NCBI RefSeq assembly: GCF_019720895.1
Contig: NZ_JAHKSH010000004.1
Span: 248,001 to 312,000 of the forward strand
Origin: Microbacterium salitolerans
GTDB taxonomy: Bacteria; Actinomycetota; Actinomycetes; Actinomycetales; Microbacteriaceae
DNA: 64,000 bases
Reading direction: 5' to 3'
This document shows positions 25,680 to 33,947 of the stretch, piece by piece. Position 1 is the stretch's first letter. The number at the start of each line of letters is the position of its first letter. The position numbers and the translations under genes were made by a program. Below the pieces are notes generated by a model, which saw only the letters and a list, made by a program, of their open reading frames with translations, had not been told where the DNA came from and made no database searches.

Positions 25680-28052
25680 GCCGCGGCCAGCCTGAGCCGA
25701 GCGATCATCGCCCGCGCGGTCTCGCGGCGCGTCGTCGATGTCACCGCGCGTCACGATGATCTCGGCGTCGCATTCGACGATGACATCGACGCCATGCCCC
25801 GCCCACTCCACGCGCACGCAGCCCTCCGCACCGGGACGCGCCCGGAGCCGGGTCTCGACGAGCGCGCCGTCCAGCCATTCGATGTCGACGTGGATCCCGG
25901 GGCGGGCGACGAGGCCGCGCACGCTCCCGGCGCCGAGCGTCGACGGAACCGCGGGCAGCAGCTCGATCCGTCCACGATGGCTCTGGACGAGGCACTCGGC
26001 GATGCCTGCGACGTACCCGAGATTGCCGTCGATCTGAAACGGCGGGTGCGCGGCGAACAGGTTCGGATAGAGCCCGCCCGCGTGACCCGCCGCATTCGCG
26101 TGCGCATCGCGGAAGACCAGCTCGATCAGCGCGCTCACGCGGTCGGACCGCCCGAGCCGCGCCCAGAGCGCGAGCTTCCACGCGAGCGACCATCCGGTCG
26201 AGTCCAAGCCGCGCCGGTCGAGCGACACGGCCGCGGCGCGCTCGAAGCTCTCGTCGGCGGCCGCACCGGGGTAGAGCGCGTATAGATGACTGACGTGGCG
26301 GTGTGCGGGATCCGCTTCGTCGACGGCGCGATCCCATTCGAGGACGCCGTCGGCGCGCACACGCGACGCGGGCGTGGGGATCCGGTCGAGCGCCCGGCGC
26401 GCCTCTCGCGCCAGCGGATCCGCCGGGTCGTCCTCGAGTGCGACGACGGTCTCGAGCAGCTCGCGCGCGAGCGAGATATCCATGGTGCTCGACACCCCCA
26501 CGCCGACCTCGGCGTCGCCCGTTCGGAACGCGTTCTCGGGTGACGTCGACGGCGCCGTGCCGAGCGCGCCGTCGGGCGTCTCGGTGAGCCATGACAGCAT
26601 GAATCGCGCCGCGCCGCGCGCGAGCGGGCGGAGCGTGTCGGCAGCGAATCCCTCCGGAGCTGCGCCGAACGCGACATGCTCGGTCAGGTGCCGGGTGAGC
26701 CAGGCGCCCGCGAACGGCCAGAACGACCATTTCACGGCCCCGTGCCCGGCTCCCGTCGTCGCCGTGAACGCCCAGGCGTCGCTGTTGTGGTGCGCGGTCC
26801 AGCCGGGTGCCCCGTAGTCGTGCGCCGCCGTGACCGCGCCGCGCTCGGCCAGCGCCTCGACGAAGCGGATGAGCGGATCGACCGTCTCGGGAAGATCCGT
26901 CACCTCCGATGCCCAGCAGTTCATCTCCGCGTTGATGTTGAGCGTGTAGTTCGAGCTCCACGGCGGGCGCATCTCGGCGTTCCACACGCCCTGCAGGTTC
27001 GCGGGGAGACCGCCTGGTCGCGCCGAGGAGATGAGCAGGTAGCGACCGTAGTCGAACAGGGTCGCGACGAGATCCGGATCCGCCGCCGCGACGTCCCCGC
27101 TCGCGCGCGCGTGCGACAGGCGCTCGTCGGTGGGCAGATCGGGTGCGGGGCCGAGGTCGAGCTGCACGCGGTCGAAGAGCGTCCGGTGGGCGTGGACATG
27201 CTCGTCCCGCAGTCGCTCGTAGGGTTCCCGCAGTGCGTCCTCCACCCGCTGCCGCGCCCGGCTCTCGGCCTCGGCGATGGGCGAGAGCGGCGCCGTCGGC
27301 CCCGCGTACGTCGTCTCGATCGCGGCGACGATGACGACGCGCTCCTGCTCCGCGCGGCGCCGCACGACCACGACGGCTTCGACCGACCTCTCCCCCGGCT
27401 CGGGCCACGTCGCCGCGGGCATCGACGGCTCGTGCCCCGGGGCGACGTCGAGGGGCGCCTGCAGTCGCACGACGAACCCGTCGTCCAAGACGTCGCGCGA
27501 CGTCTCGCGCAGGGGCGATGTGAAGTCGAGCGCCGGGTCTCCTCTGCCGCCGGTGATCGCGTGCACGACGACCTGCGCGGGCTGTGACACAAACGTCTCC
27601 GCGATCGCCTCGCCCGCGCGCGTCTCATGCACGGCGGTCTGCAGGTCGAGCGTGCGCACGACATCCACCGGATCCGGCTGCTCCGCCCCGACGACGAGGC
27701 GGCCGACGGGCAGGAACGCCTGGGCGTAGTCGGACTGCCGGCGCGCGAGCAGCTCCTCTGCTTCCTGCGGTCGCCCCGCGAGCACGGCGGCGCGTGCGCG
27801 CAGCAGCAGGTCCTGCGCCTCCGCTGCGGCGACCCGACGCTGACGCTCGTCGCGCTGGGGAGCGCCCGACCAGAGGGTCTCCTCATTGAGGTCGAGCACG
27901 GCGTGCATTCCGCCTCCGCACATCGCCCCCAGCCTGCCGTTGCCGAGCGGGAGCGCCTCGAGCCAGTCGTCTGCCTGCCCGTCGAAGACGAGACGGCGGC
28001 CAGAAGAGCGGCGCGCGCGGCGGCGAGGGAACGGTTTCACATCGGTGTGCAC
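25668..28052 (-). CDS. Glycoside hydrolase family 95 (alpha-L-fucosidase/galactosidase type)
   Basis: About 794 residues. LPLGNGRLGAMCGGG and LDLNEETLWSG are the N-terminal beta-domain signature of GH95. GGLPANLQGVWN, NYTLNINAEMNCW and AHHNSDAW in the helical barrel hold the catalytic Asn/Asp/Glu environment of these inverting enzymes. Substrate is probably the fucosyl or galactosyl side chain of xyloglucan or pectin. No signal peptide. I place the start at GTG 28052 because the in-frame ATG at 28064 lies inside a TATGGT -10 box, in a 26-bp block shared with GH1; the ATG remains an alternative (798 residues). GH1 begins 3 bases after the stop. Confidence 0.88.
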   Translation of the reverse strand: MHTDVKPFPRRRARRSSGRRLVFDGQADDWLEALPLGNGRLGAMCGGGMHAVLDLNEETLWSGAPQRDERQRRVAAAEAQDLLLRARAAVLAGRPQEAEELLARRQSDYAQAFLPVGRLVVGAEQPDPVDVVRTLDLQTAVHETRAGEAIAETFVSQPAQVVVHAITGGRGDPALDFTSPLRETSRDVLDDGFVVRLQAPLDVAPGHEPSMPAATWPEPGERSVEAVVVVRRRAEQERVVIVAAIETTYAGPTAPLSPIAEAESRARQRVEDALREPYERLRDEHVHAHRTLFDRVQLDLGPAPDLPTDERLSHARASGDVAAADPDLVATLFDYGRYLLISSARPGGLPANLQGVWNAEMRPPWSSNYTLNINAEMNCWASEVTDLPETVDPLIRFVEALAERGAVTAAHDYGAPGWTAHHNSDAWAFTATTGAGHGAVKWSFWPFAGAWLTRHLTEHVAFGAAPEGFAADTLRPLARGAARFMLSWLTETPDGALGTAPSTSPENAFRTGDAEVGVGVSSTMDISLARELLETVVALEDDPADPLAREARRALDRIPTPASRVRADGVLEWDRAVDEADPAHRHVSHLYALYPGAAADESFERAAAVSLDRRGLDSTGWSLAWKLALWARLGRSDRVSALIELVFRDAHANAAGHAGGLYPNLFAAHPPFQIDGNLGYVAGIAECLVQSHRGRIELLPAVPSTLGAGSVRGLVARPGIHVDIEWLDGALVETRLRARPGAEGCVRVEWAGHGVDVIVECDAEIIVTRGDIDDAPRDRAGDDRSAQAGRGPMV

Positions 28053-28067
28053 GCGGTCCACCATAGG
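28042..28067 (-). repeat. 26-bp near-duplicate at GH95 start (copy 2)
   Basis: Minus-strand TATGGT, 7-nt gap and GTGCACACCGA, as in the copy at 25654-25679; only two positions differ. The shared part covers the -10 box and the start codon of both glycosidase genes. Confidence 0.7.
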
Positions 28068-28115
28068 TCGCGGCGCGCCGGATCCGACCGTTGTGCACCC
28101 ACCCGCGCTCCTGAT

Positions 28116-28134
28116 ATGTTCTGTTTCACAACAT
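28116..28134. promoter_or_regulatory. Inverted-repeat operator upstream of xylA
   Basis: ATGTTCTGTTTCACAACAT, 19 bases with 7 of 9 symmetrical pairs matching, in an AT-rich patch 29 bases before the xylA start and 64 bases from the GH95 start. Probable binding site for the xylose regulator; which protein binds it (ROK or LacI type) is unknown. Confidence 0.55.
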
Positions 28135-28162
28135 TTCTCCGACGACGTGGAAAGGCACCCTC

Positions 28163-29356
28163 ATGTCCCTCACCCCCACCCCGGCCGACAAGTTCTCCTT
28201 CGGCCTCTGGACCATCGGCTACAACGGCACCGACCCGTTCGGCGGCCCCACCCGCCCCGCGCTCGACGTCGTGCACGGCGTCGAGAAGCTCGCCGAGCTC
28301 GGCGCGTACGGCCTGACGTTCCACGACGACGACCTGTTCGCCTTCGGGTCCACCGACGCCGAGCGCCAGACGCAGATCGATCGGCTCAAGGGCGCCATGG
28401 CCGACACCGGGATCGTCGTGCCGATGGTCACGACGAACCTCTTCAGCGCCCCCGTCTTCAAGGACGGCGGCTTCACGTCGAACGACCGTGCCGTACGCCG
28501 CTTCGCGCTCCGCAAGGTCCTGCGCAACATCGACCTCGCCGCCGAGCTCGGCGCCAAGACCTTCGTCATGTGGGGCGGCCGCGAGGGCGCCGAGTACGAC
28601 AGCGCGAAGGACATCCAGGCGGCGCTGGAGCGCTACCGCGAGGCCGTCAACCTGCTCGGCGACTACGTCACCGACAAGGGCTACGACATCCGCTTCGCGA
28701 TCGAGCCGAAGCCGAACGAGCCGCGCGGCGACATCCTCCTGCCGACGCTCGGCCACGCCCTCGCGTTCATCGACTCGCTCGAGCGTCCCGAGCTCGTGGG
28801 CCTCAATCCCGAGACGGGCCACGAGCAGATGGCGGGCCTGAACTTCACGGCCGGCATCGCGCAGGCGCTGTTCCACGGCAAGCTCTTCCACATCGACCTC
28901 AACGGCCAACGCGGCATCAAGTACGACCAGGACCTCGTGTTCGGTCACGGCGACCTGCACAACGCCTTCTCGCTCGTCGACCTGCTCGAGCACGGCGCCC
29001 CGGGCGGCGGCCAGGCGTACACGGGCCCGCGCCACTTCGACTACAAGCCGAGCCGCACCGAGGACGAGGCGGGGGTGTGGGAGTCGGCCGCCGCGAACAT
29101 GCGCACCTACTTGCTGCTGAAGGAGCGCGCACAGGCGTTCCGCGCCGACCCCGAGGTGCAGGAGGCACTCGCGGCCGCGAAGGTCGCCGAGCTGCGCACG
29201 CCCACGCTCGGCGCGGGCGAGAGCTACGACGACCTGCTCGCCGACCGCTCGGCGTATGAGGACTTCGACGCGAACGCGTACCTCGGCGGCAAGGGCTTCG
29301 GCTTCGTCCGCCTGCAGCAGCTCGCGACCGAGCACCTGCTCGGCGCGCGCTCGTAG
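28163..29356 (+). CDS. xylA: Xylose isomerase
   Basis: 397 residues, the length of the short class I enzymes of Streptomyces and relatives. His54 and Asp57 in FHDDD, the [10 protein letters not shown] metal/substrate block, NPETGHEQM and [10 protein letters not shown] are all present. It converts D-xylose to D-xylulose using two divalent metals, in the cytoplasm. GGAAAGG precedes the ATG and an inverted repeat lies upstream. The kinase xylB starts 12 bases after the stop. It receives the xylose released by the GH43 and GH3 enzymes. Confidence 0.97.
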   Translation: MSLTPTPADKFSFGLWTIGYNGTDPFGGPTRPALDVVHGVEKLAELGAYGLTFHDDDLFAFGSTDAERQTQIDRLKGAMADTGIVVPMVTTNLFSAPVFKDGGFTSNDRAVRRFALRKVLRNIDLAAELGAKTFVMWGGREGAEYDSAKDIQAALERYREAVNLLGDYVTDKGYDIRFAIEPKPNEPRGDILLPTLGHALAFIDSLERPELVGLNPETGHEQMAGLNFTAGIAQALFHGKLFHIDLNGQRGIKYDQDLVFGHGDLHNAFSLVDLLEHGAPGGGQAYTGPRHFDYKPSRTEDEAGVWESAAANMRTYLLLKERAQAFRADPEVQEALAAAKVAELRTPTLGAGESYDDLLADRSAYEDFDANAYLGGKGFGFVRLQQLATEHLLGARS

Positions 29357-29368
29357 GGCGGGCGCCGG

Positions 29369-30772
29369 ATGTCGCTCGTCGCCGGCGTCGACTCGTCGAC
29401 GCAGAGCTGCAAGGTCGTCGTGTGCGATGCCGATTCGGGCGCCGTCGTGCGCTCGGGTCGCGCCTCGCACCCCGATGGGTCCGAGGTCGATCCCGCACAC
29501 TGGTGGCGCGCGCTCGGCGAGGCGCTCGCCGACGCCGGCGGCCTCGACGACGTCGCGGCGTGGAGCATCGCGGGCCAGCAGCACGGCCTCGTCGCGCTCG
29601 ACATCGAGGGCCGCGTCATCCGCGATGCCCTTCTCTGGAACGACACCCGCTCCGCGGCGGCGGCCTCGGCCCTGACCGAGGAGGTTGGCGCCGAGACCTT
29701 CGCCGCGCGCACGGGGCTCGTCCCCGTCGCGTCGTTCACCATCACGAAGCTGCGCTGGCTGGCCGATGCCGAGCCCGAGAACGCGGCGCGTGTGGCGGCC
29801 GTGGCTCTCCCCCACGACTGGCTGACGTGGCGCCTGCGCGGGTACGGCCCGGCGGGCGAATCGGATCTCGGACCGCAGCTCGACGAGCTCGTCACCGATC
29901 GCTCGGATGCGAGCGGCACGGGCTATTTCACCGCGTCCACGGGAGAATACGACCGCGAGCTGCTGTCGCGCGCGCTGCGTCGCGACGCGTCGGGCGTCGT
30001 CCTGCCGCGCGTGCTCGGGACCACCGAGCACGTGTCGGATGCGGCTGGACGCGTCGTCGGCGCGGGCTGCGGAGACAACGCGGGGGCGGCGCTCGGCATG
30101 GGCGCCCGCGCAGGCGACATCGGCGTCTCGATCGGCACGAGCGGCACCGTCTTCGCCGTCTCGGAGACCCCGACGCGCGATGCGTCGGGAACCGTTGCGG
30201 GCTTCGCCGATGCCGCGGGCGGCTTCCTCCCGATCGTGACGACGCTCAACGCCGCACGCGTCCTCGACGCCGTCGCGGCGCTCCTCGGCGTCGACCACGA
30301 GGGACTCGCCGATCTCGCGCTGGCGGCGGTTCCGGGGTCCTCGGGCCTCGTCCTCCAGCCGTGGTTCGAGGGCGAGCGCACACCGAACCGCCCCGACGCC
30401 ACGGCCACGCTGTTCGGCATGACGCTCGCGTCCACGACCCGCGAGAACCTCGCCCGCGCAGCGATCGAGGGCGTGCTCTGCGGCCTCGCCGAAGGCCTCG
30501 ATGCGATGCGCGCGCAGGGCGTCGAAGCGGGGCGGATCCTGCTCACGGGCGGTGCCGCGCAGAGCCCGGCCGTCCAACGGATCGCCGCAGAGGTGTTCGG
30601 TCTCCCCGTCGCCGTCCCGGACCCGGGCGAGTACGTCGCCCTCGGCGCCGCGACGCAGGCGGCGTGGGCCCTGTCCGACGCGCGCCCCTCTTGGCGTCCC
30701 GAGCTCCTCGTGGAGCTCGCGGCGGATCCTCACGTGGATCTCCGCGACGCCTACCGCGCCCGACTCGACTGA
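29369..30772 (+). CDS. xylB: Xylulokinase
   Basis: 467 residues of the FGGY sugar-kinase family. [15 protein letters not shown] is the N-terminal phosphate-binding loop, [11 protein letters not shown] carries the conserved GQxHG of xylulokinases, and [14 protein letters not shown] and [16 protein letters not shown] complete the ATPase core. It phosphorylates D-xylulose to xylulose 5-phosphate for the pentose phosphate pathway. Coupled to xylA. Confidence 0.95.
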   Translation: MSLVAGVDSSTQSCKVVVCDADSGAVVRSGRASHPDGSEVDPAHWWRALGEALADAGGLDDVAAWSIAGQQHGLVALDIEGRVIRDALLWNDTRSAAAASALTEEVGAETFAARTGLVPVASFTITKLRWLADAEPENAARVAAVALPHDWLTWRLRGYGPAGESDLGPQLDELVTDRSDASGTGYFTASTGEYDRELLSRALRRDASGVVLPRVLGTTEHVSDAAGRVVGAGCGDNAGAALGMGARAGDIGVSIGTSGTVFAVSETPTRDASGTVAGFADAAGGFLPIVTTLNAARVLDAVAALLGVDHEGLADLALAAVPGSSGLVLQPWFEGERTPNRPDATATLFGMTLASTTRENLARAAIEGVLCGLAEGLDAMRAQGVEAGRILLTGGAAQSPAVQRIAAEVFGLPVAVPDPGEYVALGAATQAAWALSDARPSWRPELLVELAADPHVDLRDAYRARLD

Positions 30773-30799
30773 CGGCGGCGCAGCCGCCCGCCGCGACGG

Positions 30800-30805
30800 T
30801 AGCGT
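30800..30805 (+). promoter_or_regulatory. -10 box TAGCGT before the oxidoreductase
   Basis: TAGCGT ends 7 nt before the ATG at 30813 and no ribosome site is present, so the mRNA is probably leaderless and independent of xylAB. Confidence 0.45.
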
Positions 30806-30812
30806 TGTCGGC

Positions 30813-31751
30813 ATGGCGAAGGCAGTGCAGTTCACGACAGTCGGCGGTCCCGAGGTGCTCGAGGTCGTCGAGATCGCAGATCCCGCTCCCGGCCCCGGCG
30901 AGGTCGCCGTGACGGTCGAGGCCGCGGGCGTCAATCCCGTCGAGCGCAAGCTGCGCTCCGGCGTGCGCCCTCTGCCGGGTGACGGTCCCTGGCGCGCGGG
31001 CTCCGACGGCGCGGGCGTCGTCTCCGCTGTCGGGGAGGGCGTCGACGGGTTCCGTGCCGGCGACGCCGTCGCGTTCTTCGGCGCCGCCGGATCCTACGCG
31101 TCCGACGTCGTCGTGGACGCCGCGAAGGTCTTCCTGCGCCCGGCTGGCGTGACCGCCGCCCACGGCGCCGCGCTCGGCATCCCGGCAGGCACGGCTTACC
31201 AGGCGCTCCGCTCGCTCGGAATCCGCGAAGACGATACTCTCCTCATCCACGGCGGGTCCGGATCCGTCGGGCAGGCCGCGATCCAGTTCGCGGTGCTGTT
31301 CGGGGCGCACGTCATCGCGACGACGAGCGACGCCCGCGCCGACCGCGTGCGCGACCTCGGCGCCGAGGCGATCGCCTACGGCGACGGCCTCACGGGCCGC
31401 GTGCTCGAGGCGGCGCCCGACGGCGTCACGGCGATCCTCGACTGCGCGGGCGCCGACGGCGTACTCGAGGCGTCGCTCGAGCTGCTCGACGACACGGACC
31501 GCATCGCGACCATCGTCATCGGGGCGAAGGCCGACGAGATGGGGCTGCGCGCCTTCGCGGGCGGATCCCGCGCGCCCCTCACGGCCCAGCAGAACGCCTG
31601 GCGCGCCGAGGCCATGCCGGTCGCTCTCGCGCTCATGGCTTCGGGGTACTTCGACGTCGAGCTCGGCGCCGAGTACGCACTCGATCAGGCCGGCGAGGCC
31701 CAGATGGCGAACGAGAACGGTGCGCACGGCAAGCTGATCCTCGTCCCCTGA
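30813..31751 (+). CDS. Zinc-independent quinone oxidoreductase / MDR family dehydrogenase
   Basis: 312 residues of the medium-chain dehydrogenase superfamily. GPEVLEVVEIADPAPGPGEV and AAGVNPVERKLRSG at the start and LIHGGSGSVGQAAIQFA (Rossmann motif) are typical of NADPH:quinone reductases; the structural zinc cysteines are missing. It would reduce quinones or alpha,beta-unsaturated carbonyls. Only 40 bases after xylB but with its own -10 box, so a link with xylose use is doubtful. Confidence 0.88.
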   Translation: MAKAVQFTTVGGPEVLEVVEIADPAPGPGEVAVTVEAAGVNPVERKLRSGVRPLPGDGPWRAGSDGAGVVSAVGEGVDGFRAGDAVAFFGAAGSYASDVVVDAAKVFLRPAGVTAAHGAALGIPAGTAYQALRSLGIREDDTLLIHGGSGSVGQAAIQFAVLFGAHVIATTSDARADRVRDLGAEAIAYGDGLTGRVLEAAPDGVTAILDCAGADGVLEASLELLDDTDRIATIVIGAKADEMGLRAFAGGSRAPLTAQQNAWRAEAMPVALALMASGYFDVELGAEYALDQAGEAQMANENGAHGKLILVP

Positions 31752-31805
31752 CACACGACGTCACACGCATCGTCGGGAGCGATATCTCCGCGGGACAATG
31801 GTGAG

Positions 31806-33125
31806 ATGACGAATCCCGACGGCGCGCGCGGCTTCGCGACGACCCAGCTTCACGCCGGATACGTTCCCGGCACCCCCCAGAACACCGTCGCGACGCCGAT
31901 CTACCAGTCCTCGGCGTACGAGTTCCCGTCGCTCCACGAGGCGCGCGAGCTGTTCGCTCTGCGCCAGAAGGGCAACATCTACAGCCGCAACGGCACGCCG
32001 ACGCAGGCGGTCCTCGAGAAGCGCCTCGCGGAGCTCGAGGGCGGCGTCGCGGCCGCGGCGGTCGGGTCCGGACAGGCGGCCACAACGGTCGCCGCACTGG
32101 CCCTCGCGGCTCCCGGTGGGCACATCGTCGCGTCGAGCTCGCTCTACGGCGGAACAGTCGACCTCTTCGACGACACGTTCCGCGACTTCGGCATCGAGGT
32201 CACCTTCGTCGACCAGGACGACTTCGATGCATGGCGCGACGCCGTCCGACCGAACACGCGCCTGTTCTTCGCGGAGACCGTCGCGAACCCCGTCGCGCAG
32301 GTGCTCGACATCGATTCCGTGGCCGCCATCGCGCACGACGCGGGCATCCCCCTCGTCATCGACAACACGGTCGCCACGCCCCACCTCATCCGCGTAAAGG
32401 ATCACGGAGCCGACATCGTCGTGCACTCGGCGACGAAGTTCATCGGCGGCCACGGCACCTCCCTCGGCGGCATCGTCGTCGACCTCGGCACCTTCGACTT
32501 CACGGCGGATCCCGAGAAGTGGCCGGGCCTGTTCGAGCCGCACTGGCGCTACGGCGACGTCGCCCTGTGGGACGCATTCGGCCGCGACGGCGCGTTCACG
32601 ACGCTCGTGAAGAGCAAGTTCGTCGCCGACCTCGGCCCCGCGCTCAGCCCGTTCAATGCGTTCCAGCTGCTCGAGGGCCTCGAGACGCTCGACCTCCGCG
32701 TCGCACGCCACTCGACGAGCGCGCTGGAGGTCGCACAGGTGCTGCAGGATCACCCGGCGGTCCGCATCGTGCATCACCCCGGGCTGCGCGACAACCCGTA
32801 CCTGGGCATCGGGCGCGCGCTGTACCCGAAGGGTCTCCCGTCGGTGTACGCGTTCGAACTCGTCGAGCCCGAGGGCGCGGACGACGCGCAGTCGTTCGCG
32901 CGCGCGGCGCAGTTCATCGACTCGCTGCGGATCGTGAAGCTGGTCGCCAACATCGGCGACGCGCGCACCCTCGTGTGCCACCCGGCGTCGATGACGCACA
33001 ACCACATGACGCCCGCCCAGCTCGCCGCCGCGGGAATGAACTGGTCGACGATCCGGATCTCGGTCGGACTCGAGGATCCGGCCGACCTCATCGCCGACCT
33101 GCGCCAGGCGCTCGACGCGCTGTGA
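31806..33125 (+). CDS. metY: O-acetylhomoserine aminocarboxypropyltransferase (sulfhydrylase)
   Basis: 439 residues, a Cys/Met-metabolism PLP enzyme. FATTQLHAGYVPGTPQNTVA and NIYSRNGTPTQAVLEKRLAELEGG near the start, PLP lysine Lys211 in HSATKFIGGHGTS, and the length (about 430) fit the MetY branch, which makes homocysteine from O-acetylhomoserine and sulfide. The usual partner metX is not in the window. A GACAAT box 6 nt before the ATG may drive a leaderless mRNA. Confidence 0.87.
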   Translation: MTNPDGARGFATTQLHAGYVPGTPQNTVATPIYQSSAYEFPSLHEARELFALRQKGNIYSRNGTPTQAVLEKRLAELEGGVAAAAVGSGQAATTVAALALAAPGGHIVASSSLYGGTVDLFDDTFRDFGIEVTFVDQDDFDAWRDAVRPNTRLFFAETVANPVAQVLDIDSVAAIAHDAGIPLVIDNTVATPHLIRVKDHGADIVVHSATKFIGGHGTSLGGIVVDLGTFDFTADPEKWPGLFEPHWRYGDVALWDAFGRDGAFTTLVKSKFVADLGPALSPFNAFQLLEGLETLDLRVARHSTSALEVAQVLQDHPAVRIVHHPGLRDNPYLGIGRALYPKGLPSVYAFELVEPEGADDAQSFARAAQFIDSLRIVKLVANIGDARTLVCHPASMTHNHMTPAQLAAAGMNWSTIRISVGLEDPADLIADLRQALDAL

Positions 33126-33147
33126 CGCGCGGGGCTCTCCGACCCGC

Positions 33148-33153
33148 TAGCGT
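33148..33153 (+). promoter_or_regulatory. -10 box TAGCGT before the TauE/SafE gene
   Basis: TAGCGT ends 6 nt before the GTG at 33160, with no ribosome site; another leaderless arrangement. Confidence 0.4.
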
Positions 33154-33159
33154 GACGGA

Positions 33160-33906
33160 GTGACGCTCCCCGATCTCGCCCCGCTTGCGTGGGCGGCACT
33201 CGTCGTCGGCGCGATGACGATCGGCGTCTCGAAGACCGGCCTTCCCGGTGCGAACACCGTCGGGATCGCGCTGTTCGCGACCGCCCTGCCGGCGAAGGAG
33301 TCGACGGGCGCCATGCTCCTGCTCCTGATCGTCGGCGACATGCTCGCGCTGTGGCTCTATCGTCGTCACGCCGACTGGCCCACGCTGCTGCGCCTTGCGC
33401 CGTCGGTCCTCGTCGGTCTGCTGATCGGCGTCGCGTTCCTCGCGCTCGTGGGCGACACGGGGGTCAAGCGCACGATCGGCGTGGTGCTTCTCCTCCTCGT
33501 CGCGCTCACCCTGTGGCGCCGGCGCCGGCCGGATCCCGACGGCGCGATCGCGGCGGGGCGAGGCACGCGCACGCTCTACGGGTCGCTCGGCGGATTCACG
33601 ACGATGGTCGCGAACGCGGGCGGCCCCGTCATGGGCATGTACTTCCTCGCGTCGCGGTTCTCGATGAAGGCGTTCCTCGGGACGGCCGCGTGGTTCTTCG
33701 CGATCGTCAACCTCGCGAAGGTGCCGTTCTCCGTCGGGCTCGGGCTGATCACGCCGACGACCCTGGCGATGGACGCGATGCTCGTGATCCCCGTCCTCGT
33801 GGGTGCGGCGATCGGCCGCTGGGCGATCTCGCGGCTGAGCCAGCGGATCTTCGACGCGGTCGTGATCGCGTTCACCGTCGTCGGGGCCGTCTACCTGCTG
33901 TTCTGA
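33160..33906 (+). CDS. TauE/SafE family membrane transporter
   Basis: 248 residues, about seven to eight hydrophobic spans, with the paired family motifs GVSKTGLPGANTVG near the N-terminus and GFTTMVANAGGPVMGMYFL at about residue 145. Members export or import sulfur-containing organic anions such as sulfite or sulfoacetate. The neighbouring metY makes a sulfur link plausible but unproven. GTG start at 33160 immediately after a -10-like box. Confidence 0.88.
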   Translation: MTLPDLAPLAWAALVVGAMTIGVSKTGLPGANTVGIALFATALPAKESTGAMLLLLIVGDMLALWLYRRHADWPTLLRLAPSVLVGLLIGVAFLALVGDTGVKRTIGVVLLLLVALTLWRRRRPDPDGAIAAGRGTRTLYGSLGGFTTMVANAGGPVMGMYFLASRFSMKAFLGTAAWFFAIVNLAKVPFSVGLGLITPTTLAMDAMLVIPVLVGAAIGRWAISRLSQRIFDAVVIAFTVVGAVYLLF

Positions 33907-33941
33907 GAGAGGGGGCGAGCCAGGGGGCCCGCCCCCCTCTC
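33907..33941. terminator. GC-rich hairpin between convergent genes
   Basis: GAGAGGGGG (33907-33915) pairs with the CCCCCTCTC part of 33932-33941. It separates the transporter gene from the convergent rhamnogalacturonan lyase. Confidence 0.65.
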
Positions 33942-33947
33942 CGGCGA

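Noticed and set aside
28037-30949. A 970-residue open frame on the minus strand
   Set aside because: It lies antisense to xylA and xylB, which are both certain.
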